From Ancylobacter pratisalsi (GTDB lineage Bacteria > Pseudomonadota > Alphaproteobacteria > Rhizobiales > Xanthobacteraceae): a DNA stretch of 64,000 nucleotides. Shown here piece after piece: positions 43,207-52,160 of the stretch. The position numbers were made by a program, and so were the translations under genes. The stretch is taken from assembly GCF_010669125.1 (NCBI RefSeq), contig NZ_CP048630.1, forward strand, positions 2,058,001 to 2,122,000. Reading direction: 5' to 3'. The notes under the pieces are model-generated. The model was not told where the DNA came from and ran no database searches. It saw nothing but the letters and a program-made list of their open reading frames with translations. Each line of letters opens with the position of its first letter. The first letter of the stretch is position 1.

Positions 43207-44739
43207 ATGGTCCAGCGAGTGGCGACGGTGGCGTTCGAGGGGGTCGAGACGCGGCCGGTCGATGTTCAGATTCAGGTGAGCCCGGGCCTTCCCGCCTTCA
43301 ATCTCGTCGGCCTAGCCGACAAAGCGGTCACGGAGGCCAAGGAGAGGGTGCGCGCCGCACTCATCGCCTCCGGCCTTGCGCTGCCGGCCAAGCGGATCAC
43401 GGTCAATCTGGCTCCTGCCGACCTTCCCAAGGAAGGCAGCCATTATGATCTGCCGATCGCCCTTGGCCTGATGGCCGCAATCGGCGCGATCGCCTCCGAT
43501 GCGCTCGACGGGTACACCGTGGTGGGCGAACTCGCGCTGGATGGGCGAATTGCGCCCGTCGCCGGCGTTCTACCCGCCGCAATGGGAGCCAATGCGCGCG
43601 GTAACGGTCTCATCTGCCCGGCGGCCTGCGGTCCGGAAGCCGCGTGGGCAAGCCCGGACATGCCGGTGCTGGCACCTCTGTCGCTGATCCAGCTGGTCAA
43701 TCACTTCGCCGGGCGTCAGCTATTGTCCCGCCCCGAGCCGAGGCTCGACCCGGGCAACAGGACGCTCCCGGATCTGTGCGAGGTGAAGGGACAGGAAACG
43801 GCGAAGCGGGCGCTGGAGATCGCCGCCGCCGGCCGCCACAACCTGCTTCTCTGCGGCCCTCCGGGCGCCGGCAAGTCGATGATGGCCCAGCGCCTTCCGT
43901 CCATCCTGCCCCCGCTCGCCCCGTCCGAGCTTCTTGAAGTCTCGATGATCGCTTCGGTCGCCGGGGCGCTCCAGGGCGGCGCTCTTACCAATCGTCGCCC
44001 GTTCCGCGCGCCTCATCACTCGGCGAGCATGGCGGCAATGGTGGGCGGGGGCATGCGCGCGCGGCCCGGCGAGGTTTCGCTCGCCCATAGCGGCGTGCTC
44101 TTTCTGGACGAGCTTCCGGAATTCGCCCCGGCGGTGCTGGATTCGCTGCGCCAGCCGCTGGAGACCGGCGAGGCGGTCATCGCCCGGGCCAACCACCGCA
44201 TCACCTATCCCGCGCGCTTCCAGCTCATCGCCGCGATGAACCCCTGTCGCTGCGGCCGGGCCGGCGAGCCGGGCTATAGCTGCCGGCGGGGACCACGCTG
44301 TGCGAACGACTATCAGGAGCGGCTCTCTGGGCCCTTCCTCGACCGGATCGACCTCCATCTCGACGTGCCGGCGGTCTCGGCCGTCGATCTGGTGCGGCCC
44401 GAACCCGCGGAGCCGAGTGCCGCCGTGGCGGCGCGGGTGATCGCGGCGCGGCAGGCCCAGCGCGCGCGTTTCCTGGCGCTGGACCGGCCCGATCTCTTCA
44501 CCAATGCCGAGGCCGGCGGGCCGATCCTTGAGACGGTCGCTTCGCCCGATGTCGCCGGCACGGCCTTGTTGGCCGATGCGGCGCGCCTGATGCGGCTGTC
44601 CGCGCGCGGCTATCATCGCGTTCTCAGGGTGGCGCGCACGCTGGCCGACCTCGCCGGCGCCGAATCGGTCGGGCGCCCTCATATTGCCGAAGCGCTTGCC
44701 TATCGCTCCGCCGCTGACCGTTCCGCCGCCGCGGCCTGA
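43207..44739 (+). CDS. comM: YifB/ComM family Mg-chelatase-like AAA+ ATPase
   Basis: 510 residues. An N-terminal Lon-protease-like domain (VDVQIQVSPGLPAFNLVGLADKAVTEAKERVRAAL) precedes the AAA+ module with Walker A CGPPGAGKSMMAQRLP and Walker B VLFLDELPEF. A Cys set (NPCRCGRAGEPGYSCRRGPRC) and a C-terminal helical domain follow. ComM is a hexameric helicase that drives branch migration during natural transformation. ATG 43207 with GAGGGGGG upstream is chosen over 43126. Confidence 0.93.
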   Translation: MVQRVATVAFEGVETRPVDVQIQVSPGLPAFNLVGLADKAVTEAKERVRAALIASGLALPAKRITVNLAPADLPKEGSHYDLPIALGLMAAIGAIASDALDGYTVVGELALDGRIAPVAGVLPAAMGANARGNGLICPAACGPEAAWASPDMPVLAPLSLIQLVNHFAGRQLLSRPEPRLDPGNRTLPDLCEVKGQETAKRALEIAAAGRHNLLLCGPPGAGKSMMAQRLPSILPPLAPSELLEVSMIASVAGALQGGALTNRRPFRAPHHSASMAAMVGGGMRARPGEVSLAHSGVLFLDELPEFAPAVLDSLRQPLETGEAVIARANHRITYPARFQLIAAMNPCRCGRAGEPGYSCRRGPRCANDYQERLSGPFLDRIDLHLDVPAVSAVDLVRPEPAEPSAAVAARVIAARQAQRARFLALDRPDLFTNAEAGGPILETVASPDVAGTALLADAARLMRLSARGYHRVLRVARTLADLAGAESVGRPHIAEALAYRSAADRSAAAA

Positions 44740-45089
44740 CGCCGGCTCGCCACGCGGGGGGTCAGCAGCGCCTGCTCTCCGCAGCTCCAGCGGCTCCCGG
44801 ACGTCGGACCTTCAGGGACCGAACTCCGCCACCCGTCGAGCCCTCCGCCTTTGCAGGGCGCAAAATAACGGGGCGGAACTGCAGGCTTGCGGTGCGTGGG
44901 ACAGCGGCGGGTCGAATCGCTGCAGAAACGATCCTTCGCCATCGCTCGTCCCGTGCCGCCGCCCCTCGCTGGGCCCCGGCGCATTGGCCTATCTCACGGA
45001 AATGGCCACTGGGTGTCGCGTGCCGATCGAGGAGCATCCGGACAATTGATCCGCCATCCGGCTGGTTGGCGATGGCGCCGCAGACGGAT
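44740..45089. other. Intergenic region between comM and olsB, no gene seen
   Basis: About 350 bases after comM. Open frames exist on both strands but lack ribosome-binding sites and recognisable sequence. No clear hairpin with a T-tract was found after comM. The olsB control sites follow directly. Confidence 0.4.
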
Positions 45090-45140
45090 CTGTCACATAC
45101 GCGTCCGACAAATATGATTCCTGTCACAGATCGCTATAGT
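45090..45140 (+). promoter_or_regulatory. Putative olsB promoter with two CTGTCACA half-sites
   Basis: CTGTCACA occurs at 45090-45097 and again at 45121-45128, 31 bases apart (about three helical turns). TATAGT at 45135-45140 could be the -10 box, giving a transcript that starts near 45147. CTGTCAC resembles one half of a rhizobial PhoB box (CTGTCAT), and ornithine-lipid synthesis by OlsB is phosphate-controlled in Sinorhizobium. The second halves of a full Pho box match poorly, so this is tentative. Confidence 0.35.
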
Positions 45141-45164
45141 ATGACGAGGGTCAGGGACCGGGTC

Positions 45165-46223
45165 ATGACGCAGATGCTCGCCGACGGGAATGTCGAGAAT
45201 GCGCCGTCCACCGTCACCACCGCTTTGCGACAGATGTTCAAGGCGGGAGGATTTGCCCCCGCATTGCTGAAATCACTGAGCCCGCCGCATGAGGGGGGCG
45301 GCCAGACGCCGCTCCGGCTGGTACCTGCGGCGCTGACCCCCTCGCGCTTCATGCCGGCGCTCCGCTCCTATTCCGGCTTGCGCCACCGCGAGAGCCGTCT
45401 CGATCCGGGTCCCGTCACGCTGGGCCGTATCGGCGCGCTCGAGGTGCGGCTCGCCACGACAGCGGCCGATGTGCGCCGGGCCCAGCGCCTGCGCTACGAA
45501 GTATTCTATGAAGAGATGTCGGCCATTCCCGCCGCCGCGGCGCGCCTTGCCCGTCGCGACTTCGACCACTTCGACACCATCTGTGATCACCTTCTCGTGC
45601 TCGATCACGATGATTGCCGCCTCGTGCGTGGTCGGCGGGTGCCGAGGGTCGTTGGCACCTACCGGCTGCTGCGCCAGGAAATCGCCATGCGCCATGGCGG
45701 CTTCTATACGGCCAGCGAGTTCGACATCGCGCCGCTCCTCGCCCGTCACCCGCACCGGCGTTTCCTGGAGCTTGGCCGCTCCTGCGTGCTGCGTCCCTAC
45801 CGGACGAAGCGCACAGTCGAGCTACTCTGGCATGGCATCTGGGCCTATGTGCGCCGCCACGGCGTCGACGTGATGTTCGGCTGTGCGAGCCTTGAGGGCA
45901 CGGATACCGCCGTCCTCGCGCGCCCGCTCGCCTTCCTGCACCACTTCGCGCCGGCGGAAGCTGAATGGTCCGCGCAGGCCCTGCCCGGCAACGCCGCCAC
46001 CCTGGATCTCCTTGAGGCCGACACCATTGACGCCAAGGCGGCCCTCAACGAACTCCCCCCCCTCATCAAGGGTTATCTGCGCCTCGGCGCGCAGATCGGA
46101 CGTGGCGCGGTCGTTGACCGGCAGTTCGGGACCACGGACGTGCTGATCGTGCTGCCGGTCGAACGCATCCATCCGCGCTATCTCGACCATTTCGGCGTCA
46201 ACGCCGAGCGTCACGCGGCCTGA
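45165..46223 (+). CDS. olsB: OlsB-like GNAT N-acyltransferase (ornithine lipid synthesis)
   Basis: 352 residues. The GNAT/hemolysin-like core begins at LGRIGALEVRLATTAADVRRAQRLRYEVFYEEM and contains DHLLVLD, VVGTYRLLRQE, LELGRSCVLRPYR and MFGCASLEGTD. OlsB adds a 3-hydroxyacyl chain from ACP to ornithine, the first step to ornithine lipids. The protein carries about 80 extra N-terminal residues compared with the usual enzyme. Starts at 45114, 45141 and 45165 are possible; 45165 is preferred because the proposed promoter ends at 45140. OlsA, the second acyltransferase, is not in the window. Confidence 0.85.
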   Translation: MTQMLADGNVENAPSTVTTALRQMFKAGGFAPALLKSLSPPHEGGGQTPLRLVPAALTPSRFMPALRSYSGLRHRESRLDPGPVTLGRIGALEVRLATTAADVRRAQRLRYEVFYEEMSAIPAAAARLARRDFDHFDTICDHLLVLDHDDCRLVRGRRVPRVVGTYRLLRQEIAMRHGGFYTASEFDIAPLLARHPHRRFLELGRSCVLRPYRTKRTVELLWHGIWAYVRRHGVDVMFGCASLEGTDTAVLARPLAFLHHFAPAEAEWSAQALPGNAATLDLLEADTIDAKAALNELPPLIKGYLRLGAQIGRGAVVDRQFGTTDVLIVLPVERIHPRYLDHFGVNAERHAA

Positions 46224-46266
46224 GCCAACCCCACCCGCTTCCCGGAACGGTCTCGCACGGCGCGAT

Positions 46267-46295
46267 CTTGCGCACGCTCGTGCCCTCGCCCATAT
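46267..46295 (+). promoter_or_regulatory. Heat-shock (RpoH-type) promoter candidate for hsp20
   Basis: CTTG at 46267-46270, 18 bases, then CCCATAT at 46289-46295. The alphaproteobacterial heat-shock consensus is CTTG-N17/18-CYTATNT; this site differs only at the third base of the -10 element. Transcription would begin near 46302, directly before the two leader hairpins. Confidence 0.6.
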
Positions 46296-46306
46296 GCTGC
46301 TGCAAC

Positions 46307-46359
46307 GGAATGCCCTTCGGGGGTTCCACCCTGCAAAGTCGCTTCAGACGAGGACTTTG
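46307..46359 (+). ncRNA. ROSE-like RNA thermometer in the hsp20 leader
   Basis: Two hairpins. The first (46307-46327) is GGAAT-g-CCC / GGGGTTCC with a TTCG tetraloop and one bulged G. The second (46334-46359) pairs CAAAGTC with GACTTTG and contains TCGCT (46339-46343) against AGGA (46351-46354), with the central G46341 unpaired. This is the hallmark of ROSE elements, where U-Y-G-C-U with a bulged G masks the Shine-Dalgarno. AGGA is ten bases before the ATG. Heat would open the stem and allow translation. Confidence 0.8.
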
Positions 46360-46364
46360 GGACC

Positions 46365-46787
46365 ATGTCGCGTATTCCCTCGTTGTCGAGCCCGTTTCTG
46401 CTTGGCTTTGACGAGGTCGAGCGGGCGCTCGACCGCGTCATGAAAGGTTCGGACGGCTACCCGCCCTACAATGTCGAGCGGGTGTCGATACCGGACCAGC
46501 CGGACAGGCTCCGCATCACTCTTGCCGTCGCCGGGTTCACCCGCGACCAGCTTGATGTGACGCTGGAGGAGAAGGAACTCGTCATCCGGGGCCGGCAATT
46601 CGACGAGACCGATCGTATCTATCTTCATCGCGGCATAGCGGCACGCCAGTTCCAGCGCACCTTTGTGCTGGCCGATGGCATGCGCGTGATGGGCGCGGAT
46701 CTGAAGAACGGTCTCCTCTCGGTTGATCTGGTACGTCCTGAACCGGAACGCGTCGTCCGGCGTATCACCATAGCGACCGACGAATAG
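46365..46787 (+). CDS. Small heat-shock protein Hsp20 (IbpA/HspB-like)
   Basis: 140 residues. The N-terminal LSSPFLLGFDEVERALDRVM and PPYNVERV segments are typical of rhizobial class-A small heat-shock proteins. The alpha-crystallin domain spans about residues 35-125 (RLRITLAVAGFTRDQLDVTLEEKELVIRG, HRGIAARQFQRTFVLAD, LLSVDLVRPEPE). It holds unfolding proteins for refolding. A RpoH-like promoter and a ROSE-like leader precede it, and a DUF1150 gene follows after 44 bases. Confidence 0.93.
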   Translation: MSRIPSLSSPFLLGFDEVERALDRVMKGSDGYPPYNVERVSIPDQPDRLRITLAVAGFTRDQLDVTLEEKELVIRGRQFDETDRIYLHRGIAARQFQRTFVLADGMRVMGADLKNGLLSVDLVRPEPERVVRRITIATDE

Positions 46788-46831
46788 ATCCCGAAGCCGA
46801 TCTCGACAGCGAGAGTTCAAGGAGTCGGACC

Positions 46832-47116
46832 ATGACCAACGATCTTGAGATCAACACCGAAGTTCCCGGCGCAGCCCTCGCCGAAGCCCTTTCGCCCGAG
46901 GCCTTCGCCAATCTCGGCGGCGGACACATTGCCTATGTGCGCGCGATCGATTCCCAGGCGGCGGCGGAGCTGTTCCCGCAGGCGCGCCTGGCGCCGGGCC
47001 TGAAGCTGTTCACGCTGCACGCCGCGGACGGCACGCCGATGATGCTGACCGACAGCCGCGAGGCGGCCATCGCCAACGCGATGCAGAACGAACTGGTGAC
47101 GCTGAGCGTGCACTGA
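46832..47116 (+). CDS. DUF1150 family protein
   Basis: 94 residues. The core FANLGGGHIAYVRAIDS, LFTLHAADGTPMMLTDSREAAIANAMQNEL is the DUF1150 family, found in alphaproteobacteria and very often next to hsp20 genes. No catalytic motif is seen. AAGGAGT before the ATG. It should be co-transcribed with hsp20 and end at the strong terminator 25 bases downstream. Confidence 0.9.
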   Translation: MTNDLEINTEVPGAALAEALSPEAFANLGGGHIAYVRAIDSQAAAELFPQARLAPGLKLFTLHAADGTPMMLTDSREAAIANAMQNELVTLSVH

Positions 47117-47140
47117 CGCTCTACCCGGCACCACGATACG

Positions 47141-47178
47141 AGAGGCACCGTCCCGCATCCCGGGACGGTGCCTCTTTC
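47141..47178. terminator. Intrinsic terminator, 15-bp stem
   Basis: A perfect 15-bp stem (47141-47155 with 47161-47175) and a 5-base loop CATCC, followed by TTTC and further T on the plus strand. It ends the hsp20-DUF1150 transcript and may also serve gshB from the other side, whose stop is ten bases further on. Confidence 0.92.
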
Positions 47179-47187
47179 GTTTGGGGG

Positions 47188-48132
47188 TCAGGCTTTGCGC
47201 TTCGCCTCGATCGTGTCCCACACCCGCGCCGCGATGTCCGGCCCGCCAAGGCGGCGGATGGCGCGAATGCCAGTCGGGGCGGTCACGTTGATCTCGGTGA
47301 GGAAGCCGCCGATCACGTCGATGCCGGTCAAGAGCAGACCGCGCGCGCGCAGCGCCGGGCCGAGCCGCTCGCAGATCTCCCGCTCGCGCGGGGTGAGATC
47401 GGTTTCCCGGGCCGCGCCGCCGCGCACCATATTGGAGCGCAGGTCGCCCTCGCTCGGCACCCGGTTCACCGCGCCGGCAAAGACACCGTCGACCAGGATG
47501 ATGCGCTTGTCGCCGTCGCGCACGTCGGGAAGGAAACGCTGCACCACCCAGGGCTCACGGAACACGGTGGAGAACAGGTCGTAGAGCGAGCCGAAATTGA
47601 GATCGTCGCGGGTGAGACGGAACACCGAGGCCCCGCCATGGCCATAGAGCGGCTTGACCACGATGTCGCCGTGCTCCTCGCGGAAGGCCTTGATCTCGTC
47701 GAGGTCGCGGGTGATCAGCGTCGGCGGCATCAGGTCGGGAAATTCGGTGACGAAGATCTTCTCGGGCGCGTTGCGGACATGAGCGGGATCGTTCACCACC
47801 AGCGTTTTGGGATGCACGCGCTCCAGCAGATGCGTCGCGGTGATGTAGTTGAGGTCGAAAGGCGGATCCTGCCGCATCAGGATCACGTCGAAGCTGTCGA
47901 GCCGCACGCGCTCGCGCGGGCCCAGCGTGAAATGGTCGCCCTTCACGTCGCGCACTTCCACCGGCTCGACCGTGGCGAACACCTCGCCGTCGCGCATGGC
48001 GAGGCGATCGGGCGTGTAGAAGGAAAGCCGGTGGCCGCGCGCCTGCGCTTCCAGCATCAGGGCGAAGCCGGAATCGCCGGCGATGTTGATGCGCTCGATC
48101 GGGTCCGTCTGGATGGCGACATTGAGGGTCAT
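47188..48132 (-). CDS. gshB: Glutathione synthase
   Basis: 314 residues, an ATP-grasp enzyme that joins glycine to gamma-glutamylcysteine. N-terminal [75 protein letters not shown] and [11 protein letters not shown] are the family motifs. It lies downstream of rsmI and yraN, with a 117-base gap from yraN. Confidence 0.96.
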   Translation of the reverse strand: MTLNVAIQTDPIERINIAGDSGFALMLEAQARGHRLSFYTPDRLAMRDGEVFATVEPVEVRDVKGDHFTLGPRERVRLDSFDVILMRQDPPFDLNYITATHLLERVHPKTLVVNDPAHVRNAPEKIFVTEFPDLMPPTLITRDLDEIKAFREEHGDIVVKPLYGHGGASVFRLTRDDLNFGSLYDLFSTVFREPWVVQRFLPDVRDGDKRIILVDGVFAGAVNRVPSEGDLRSNMVRGGAARETDLTPREREICERLGPALRARGLLLTGIDVIGGFLTEINVTAPTGIRAIRRLGGPDIAARVWDTIEAKRKA

Positions 48133-48249
48133 GGGAATTCCGTCTCGGCGGAGGGCTCGGCCAGCGGAACGAACGCCGGCGCGGAAGCGAGGGTTTCAGC
48201 CCTCATGTAGTCGCTCCCGCGGGCGCGCGCCACTACGGCGGCACCGTGC

Positions 48250-48612
48250 TCATTCCGCCTCGAACGCGCCGGGCATATGCACGGGCACGCGACCGGGCGC
48301 GACCAGCACCACGTCGAGCCGCATGTCCATGCCGGCATAGTCGGGATGGCCGGCAAGAAACACCTCGGCCGCCCCTATGATCCGCTTGCGCTGGCGCGGC
48401 GAAATCGATTCGGCGGCCGCCGTCAGGCTGGCACGCGCCTTCACCTCGACGAAGATCAGCAGTTCCGACGTGCGGGCGATGAGGTCGATCTCCCCGCGCG
48501 CGGTGCGCACGCGCGTGGCGATCACCGTGAAGCCCTTGGCCTCCAAAAGCCGCGCCGCGCGTGCTTCGGCATCGACGCCGCGCGTAAAGGCGGCGCGCCG
48601 GGCCTCAGTCAT
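48250..48612 (-). CDS. YraN family (UPF0102) nuclease-like protein
   Basis: 120 residues. The core is an endonuclease-like fold with ARGEIDLIARTSELLIFVEVKAR, in which the Glu, Asp and ExK residues match a PD-(D/E)XK site, followed by RQRKRIIGAAEVFLAGHP. Found next to rsmI in most bacteria; biological role not settled. ATG 48612 overlaps the rsmI stop by eight bases. Confidence 0.92.
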   Translation of the reverse strand: MTEARRAAFTRGVDAEARAARLLEAKGFTVIATRVRTARGEIDLIARTSELLIFVEVKARASLTAAAESISPRQRKRIIGAAEVFLAGHPDYAGMDMRLDVVLVAPGRVPVHMPGAFEAE

Positions 48613-49528
48613 CGCCGCCCCGGCCATCCTCATCGTTTTGCAAGGCCAGCGCGCGGGCATAAACGACGCGCTTGGGCACCCCCATTGCAGCCGCCACGGC
48701 ACCCGCCGCATCCTTGACCGATAAGGTTGCGAGCGCGCGGCGCAAGGCCGCGTCGACATCCTTCTCGCCGGCTTCACCTTCCTGCGGCGCTCCCACGACG
48801 AGAACGATCTCGCCCTTGGGCGGCCCCACTTCGGCGTAATGTGCCGCCAGCAGGTCAAGCGGACCGCGCCGCACTTCCTCGAAGGTCTTGGTCAGCTCCC
48901 GGCACACCGCAGCCGGGCGCCCGCCCAGCACTTCGGCCAGGTCGGCCAGGCATTCGGGAAGCCGTGGTCCGGTTTCATAGACGACAAGTGTCGCCGGCAG
49001 GCTCTTAAGCTCGGCAATGCGGTTTCGCCGCGCGCCGCTCTTCACCGGAAGAAACCCTTCGAAGAAGAAGCGATCCGTGGGCAGCCCGGCCGACACCAGA
49101 GCCGCCAAACTAGCCGAGGCACCCGGTAGTGGCACCACCCGGTGCCCGGCCTCGATCGCCGCACCCACAAGCTTGTATCCGGGATCGGAGACCAGCGGCG
49201 TACCGGCATCCGACACCAGCGCCAGCACGGCCCCCTCCGCCAGGCGGGCCAGCAGGCGCGGGCGCACATGCTCCGCGTTGTGGTCGTGATAGACCTTCAA
49301 AGGCGTTTCGATGCCGTAACGATCCAGCAAACGCCTTGTCACCCGCGTATCCTCGCAGATGATGAGGTCTGCCCCGGCAAGCGTCGCCAGCGCGCGCAGC
49401 GTCACATCACCGAGGTTGCCGATCGGCGTCGCGACGACATAGAGGCCCGCCTCGGGTCGTGCCGCGACGATCTCTTGAGTGCCGATGCGGAAATGGCGGG
49501 GGCGGTCAGTGGATTCGGAAGCGTTCAT
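48605..49528 (-). CDS. rsmI: 16S rRNA (cytidine1402-2'-O)-methyltransferase
   Basis: 307 residues. Motifs LYVVATPIGNLGDVTLRAL, DLIICEDTRVTRRLLDRYGI, LVSDAGTPLVSDPGYKLV, PLPGASASLAALVSAGLPTDRFFFEGFLP and VVYETGPRLPECL are those of RsmI, which methylates C1402 of 16S rRNA near the decoding centre. It is divergent from the LppC-type lipoprotein gene across 207 bases. Confidence 0.96.
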   Translation of the reverse strand: MNASESTDRPRHFRIGTQEIVAARPEAGLYVVATPIGNLGDVTLRALATLAGADLIICEDTRVTRRLLDRYGIETPLKVYHDHNAEHVRPRLLARLAEGAVLALVSDAGTPLVSDPGYKLVGAAIEAGHRVVPLPGASASLAALVSAGLPTDRFFFEGFLPVKSGARRNRIAELKSLPATLVVYETGPRLPECLADLAEVLGGRPAAVCRELTKTFEEVRRGPLDLLAAHYAEVGPPKGEIVLVVGAPQEGEAGEKDVDAALRRALATLSVKDAAGAVAAAMGVPKRVVYARALALQNDEDGRGGDD

Positions 49529-49735
49529 GCGCTGGCATGTTAGAGCCAGAGGCGTGCGCCGTCATGCCCGCTGTCCCGATCGGCGGCGCTATTGGCGGCG
49601 GAACGCGTGGATATGTAGGCATTTTGATCGCACCTCCCCGGTGGTGACGTGACAGGACAGGCTGCTGCGGCCTAAAAGAACGGATGCGGCCCCCATAGGG
49701 GTGGACGCAACGGGGGTTCGCGAGCGCACCAGGCA

Positions 49736-50974
49736 ATGAGCGAAGACGAGCATCCGGCTTCAAAGCGGCCCACTGGGCCGATCTTCGCCAGCGCCTCTCG
49801 CCGCGCCTTTCTGGTCATGGCGGGCGCGGCGACACTCGGCGCCTGCAGCTCGATGCCTGATTCGCCCCCGCCGCAGGCCTCGCTTCCCATCGACCCGCAG
49901 CCGGAAATGCCGCAGCAGCCCGCCAATTCGATCGGCACGGGCACGGTTCGGATCGGCCTGCTGCTTCCGCTTGGTGCCAGCGGCAACGCGGCAATCGCTG
50001 CGCAGTCGCTGCGCAATGCCGCCGAAATGGCGATGTCGGAGTTCACCGGCGCCAACATCCAGCTGCTGGTCAAGGACGATGGCGGCACCGCGCCCGGCGC
50101 ACAGGCGGCCGCGCAGCAGGCGATCGACGAGGGCGCTCGAGCCATCATCGGTCCTGTCTTTGCCCACACCGTTGCCGCCGCTGGCCAGGTGGCGCGCCAG
50201 CGCGGGATTCCCCTGGTCGGATTTTCCACCGACACCAATGTGGCGGCCCAGGGCGTCTATCTGCTCAGCTTCCTGCCGCAGACCGATGTCGAGCGCGCGA
50301 TCCGCTACGCCGCCTCGCGAGGGCGCCGCGGCTTCGTGGGCATCGTCCCGAACAACGCCTATGGCTCGGTCGTCGAGGCCGCCTTCCGGGAAACCGTGCC
50401 GGTCGCCGGCGGGCGGGTTCTGGGCCTGGAACGCTACGACACCGGCAGCGCGGCGAAATATGCCGAGGCCGCGCAGCGGGCCGCCGCTTCCGCGCAGCAG
50501 GCCGATGCGATTTTCCTGCCCGACGCGGCGGACGCGGTGCCCCAGCTGGTACAGGCGCTGGCCGCAGCAGGTGTGAACATGTCGGGGAAACAGCTCATCG
50601 GCACGGGGTTGTGGGACGACAAGAGGTTGTTCGCGTCCCCCGCCGTCGCGGGTGGCATCTTCGCCGCACCCGACCCGGCCGGCTTCCGGTCGTTTTCCGA
50701 GCGCTACCGCGCCCGTTTCGGCAAGGAACCCGTGCGCACGGCCACACTGGCCCATGACGGCGTGTCGCTCATGGCGGCGCTGGTCAATGCCGGTGGCGAG
50801 ACGGGCATCACCGACGCCGCGATCCAGAATCCGTCGGGATTCATCGGCGTCGACGGCATCTTCCGCTTCCGCCCCGACGGCACCAACCAGCGCGGGCTCG
50901 CGATCATGCAGATCGGCAACGGCGCGTCGCAGATCATCGATCCCGCCCCGCGCAGCTTCGCGCAGGGCATGTGA
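49736..50974 (+). CDS. Penicillin-binding protein activator (LpoA/LppC family lipoprotein)
   Basis: 412 residues. The N terminus combines a twin-arginine motif (SRRAFLVMAG) with a lipobox (LGACSS), so it is probably a Tat-exported lipoprotein. A type-1 periplasmic-binding-like fold follows (VRIGLLLPLGASGNAAIAAQSLRNAAEMAM, LLVKDDGGTAPGAQAAAQQAI, IIGPVFAHTVAAAGQVARQRGIPLVGFSTD). Enterobacterial LpoA activates PBP1A from the outer membrane; in this order the gene stands beside rsmI-yraN-gshB. The N-terminal repeat domain of LpoA is absent, so PBP activation here is not certain. Confidence 0.85.
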   Translation: MSEDEHPASKRPTGPIFASASRRAFLVMAGAATLGACSSMPDSPPPQASLPIDPQPEMPQQPANSIGTGTVRIGLLLPLGASGNAAIAAQSLRNAAEMAMSEFTGANIQLLVKDDGGTAPGAQAAAQQAIDEGARAIIGPVFAHTVAAAGQVARQRGIPLVGFSTDTNVAAQGVYLLSFLPQTDVERAIRYAASRGRRGFVGIVPNNAYGSVVEAAFRETVPVAGGRVLGLERYDTGSAAKYAEAAQRAAASAQQADAIFLPDAADAVPQLVQALAAAGVNMSGKQLIGTGLWDDKRLFASPAVAGGIFAAPDPAGFRSFSERYRARFGKEPVRTATLAHDGVSLMAALVNAGGETGITDAAIQNPSGFIGVDGIFRFRPDGTNQRGLAIMQIGNGASQIIDPAPRSFAQGM

Positions 50975-50981
50975 ACACCGT

Positions 50982-52160
50982 TCACGCCGCGAGGTCGGCG
51001 ACGATGGCGTCAAGCACCGGGAAGCCGCGCGTCGTCGCTCTCAGCCTTCCCCCGGCGAGTTCCTCGATCATGCCTTCCTCGCGCAGCGCGGCCACGCGGT
51101 CCGGCGCGAAGTCCTGGCCCGAAAGCCGAACATAGCGATCGCGATCGATCCCCTCCGCGAGGCGCAGGCCCATGAGAAGATACTCATCGGACTGTTCCGA
51201 GCGGCTCAGCTTCTCATCGACAACAAGGCCATGCCCGGCGCGCTCGACGCGGGCGAGCCAGTCTTCGGGTCCACGTTCCGTGCTGGTGGCCCGCCGTCCT
51301 TCATCGGTGTCGATCCGGCCATGGGCACCCGGTCCCACGCCGGCATATTCGCCATAGCGCCAGTACAGCAGGTTATGCCGGCTTTCCGCGCCGGGACGTG
51401 CGTGGTTGGAAATCTCGTAGGCAGGCATGCCTGCCGCCAAAGTCACGTCCTGCGTCACGTCCCACAGCGCACGGGCGTGGTCGCCATCGGGCACCATCAA
51501 TTTGCCGGCCCGATGCAGCGCGGCGAAGGGCGTCCCTTCCTCGATGGTGAGCTGATAGAGCGAAAGATGCTCGCAACCCTCGCCGATCGCCCGTTCCAGC
51601 TCGGTGCGCCAGGCATCAGGTGACTGATCGGGGCGCGCATAGATCAGGTCGAAGGACACGCGCTCAAACGCCGCGCGTGCCACCGCCACCGCCGCCAGCG
51701 CCTCGTCCGCCGTGTGCATCCGCCCCAGCGCCTTCAGCGCCGTATCGTCCAGCGCCTGCACGCCGAGCGACACCCGGTTGACGCCGGCGGCGCGGAAGCC
51801 GCGAAAGCGCGAGGCTTCGACACTGGTGGGGTTGGCCTCGAGCGTCACCTCGGCCCGGGCATCCAGCGGCCAGGCGGCGTCGATCGCCTCAAGAATCGCG
51901 CCAACCGTCTCGGGCGCCATCAGTGAGGGCGTCCCACCGCCGAAGAAGACGCTCTGGGTACGCCGCTGGCCGGTGCGGGCCCGCATATGGGCGATCTCGG
52001 CACGGAACGCGGCAACGAAACGCCCCTGGTCCGGCGGCGTATGGCGGACATGCGAATTGAAGTCGCAATACGGGCACTTGGCCTTGCAGAACGGCCAATG
52101 CACATACACCCCGAAGCCGGGATCGGCCGGCGGCGGGCCGCGAAACGAGCTGTCAGTCAA
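50982..52160 (-). CDS. hemW: HemW, radical SAM heme chaperone
   Basis: 392 residues. The radical SAM CxxxCxxC motif is [16 protein letters not shown], followed by [23 protein letters not shown] and [20 protein letters not shown]. HemW was long annotated as oxygen-independent coproporphyrinogen oxidase but binds heme and delivers it. The start is TTG 52160, which overlaps the rdgB stop by eight bases; the open frame further upstream lies wholly inside rdgB. Confidence 0.92.
   Translation of the reverse strand: MTDSSFRGPPPADPGFGVYVHWPFCKAKCPYCDFNSHVRHTPPDQGRFVAAFRAEIAHMRARTGQRRTQSVFFGGGTPSLMAPETVGAILEAIDAAWPLDARAEVTLEANPTSVEASRFRGFRAAGVNRVSLGVQALDDTALKALGRMHTADEALAAVAVARAAFERVSFDLIYARPDQSPDAWRTELERAIGEGCEHLSLYQLTIEEGTPFAALHRAGKLMVPDGDHARALWDVTQDVTLAAGMPAYEISNHARPGAESRHNLLYWRYGEYAGVGPGAHGRIDTDEGRRATSTERGPEDWLARVERAGHGLVVDEKLSRSEQSDEYLLMGLRLAEGIDRDRYVRLSGQDFAPDRVAALREEGMIEELAGGRLRATTRGFPVLDAIVADLAA

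Noticed and set aside
44892..45164. Extension of olsB to an upstream start near 44892
   Set aside because: The extra residues are low-complexity and Arg/Pro-rich, and the proposed promoter lies inside this part.
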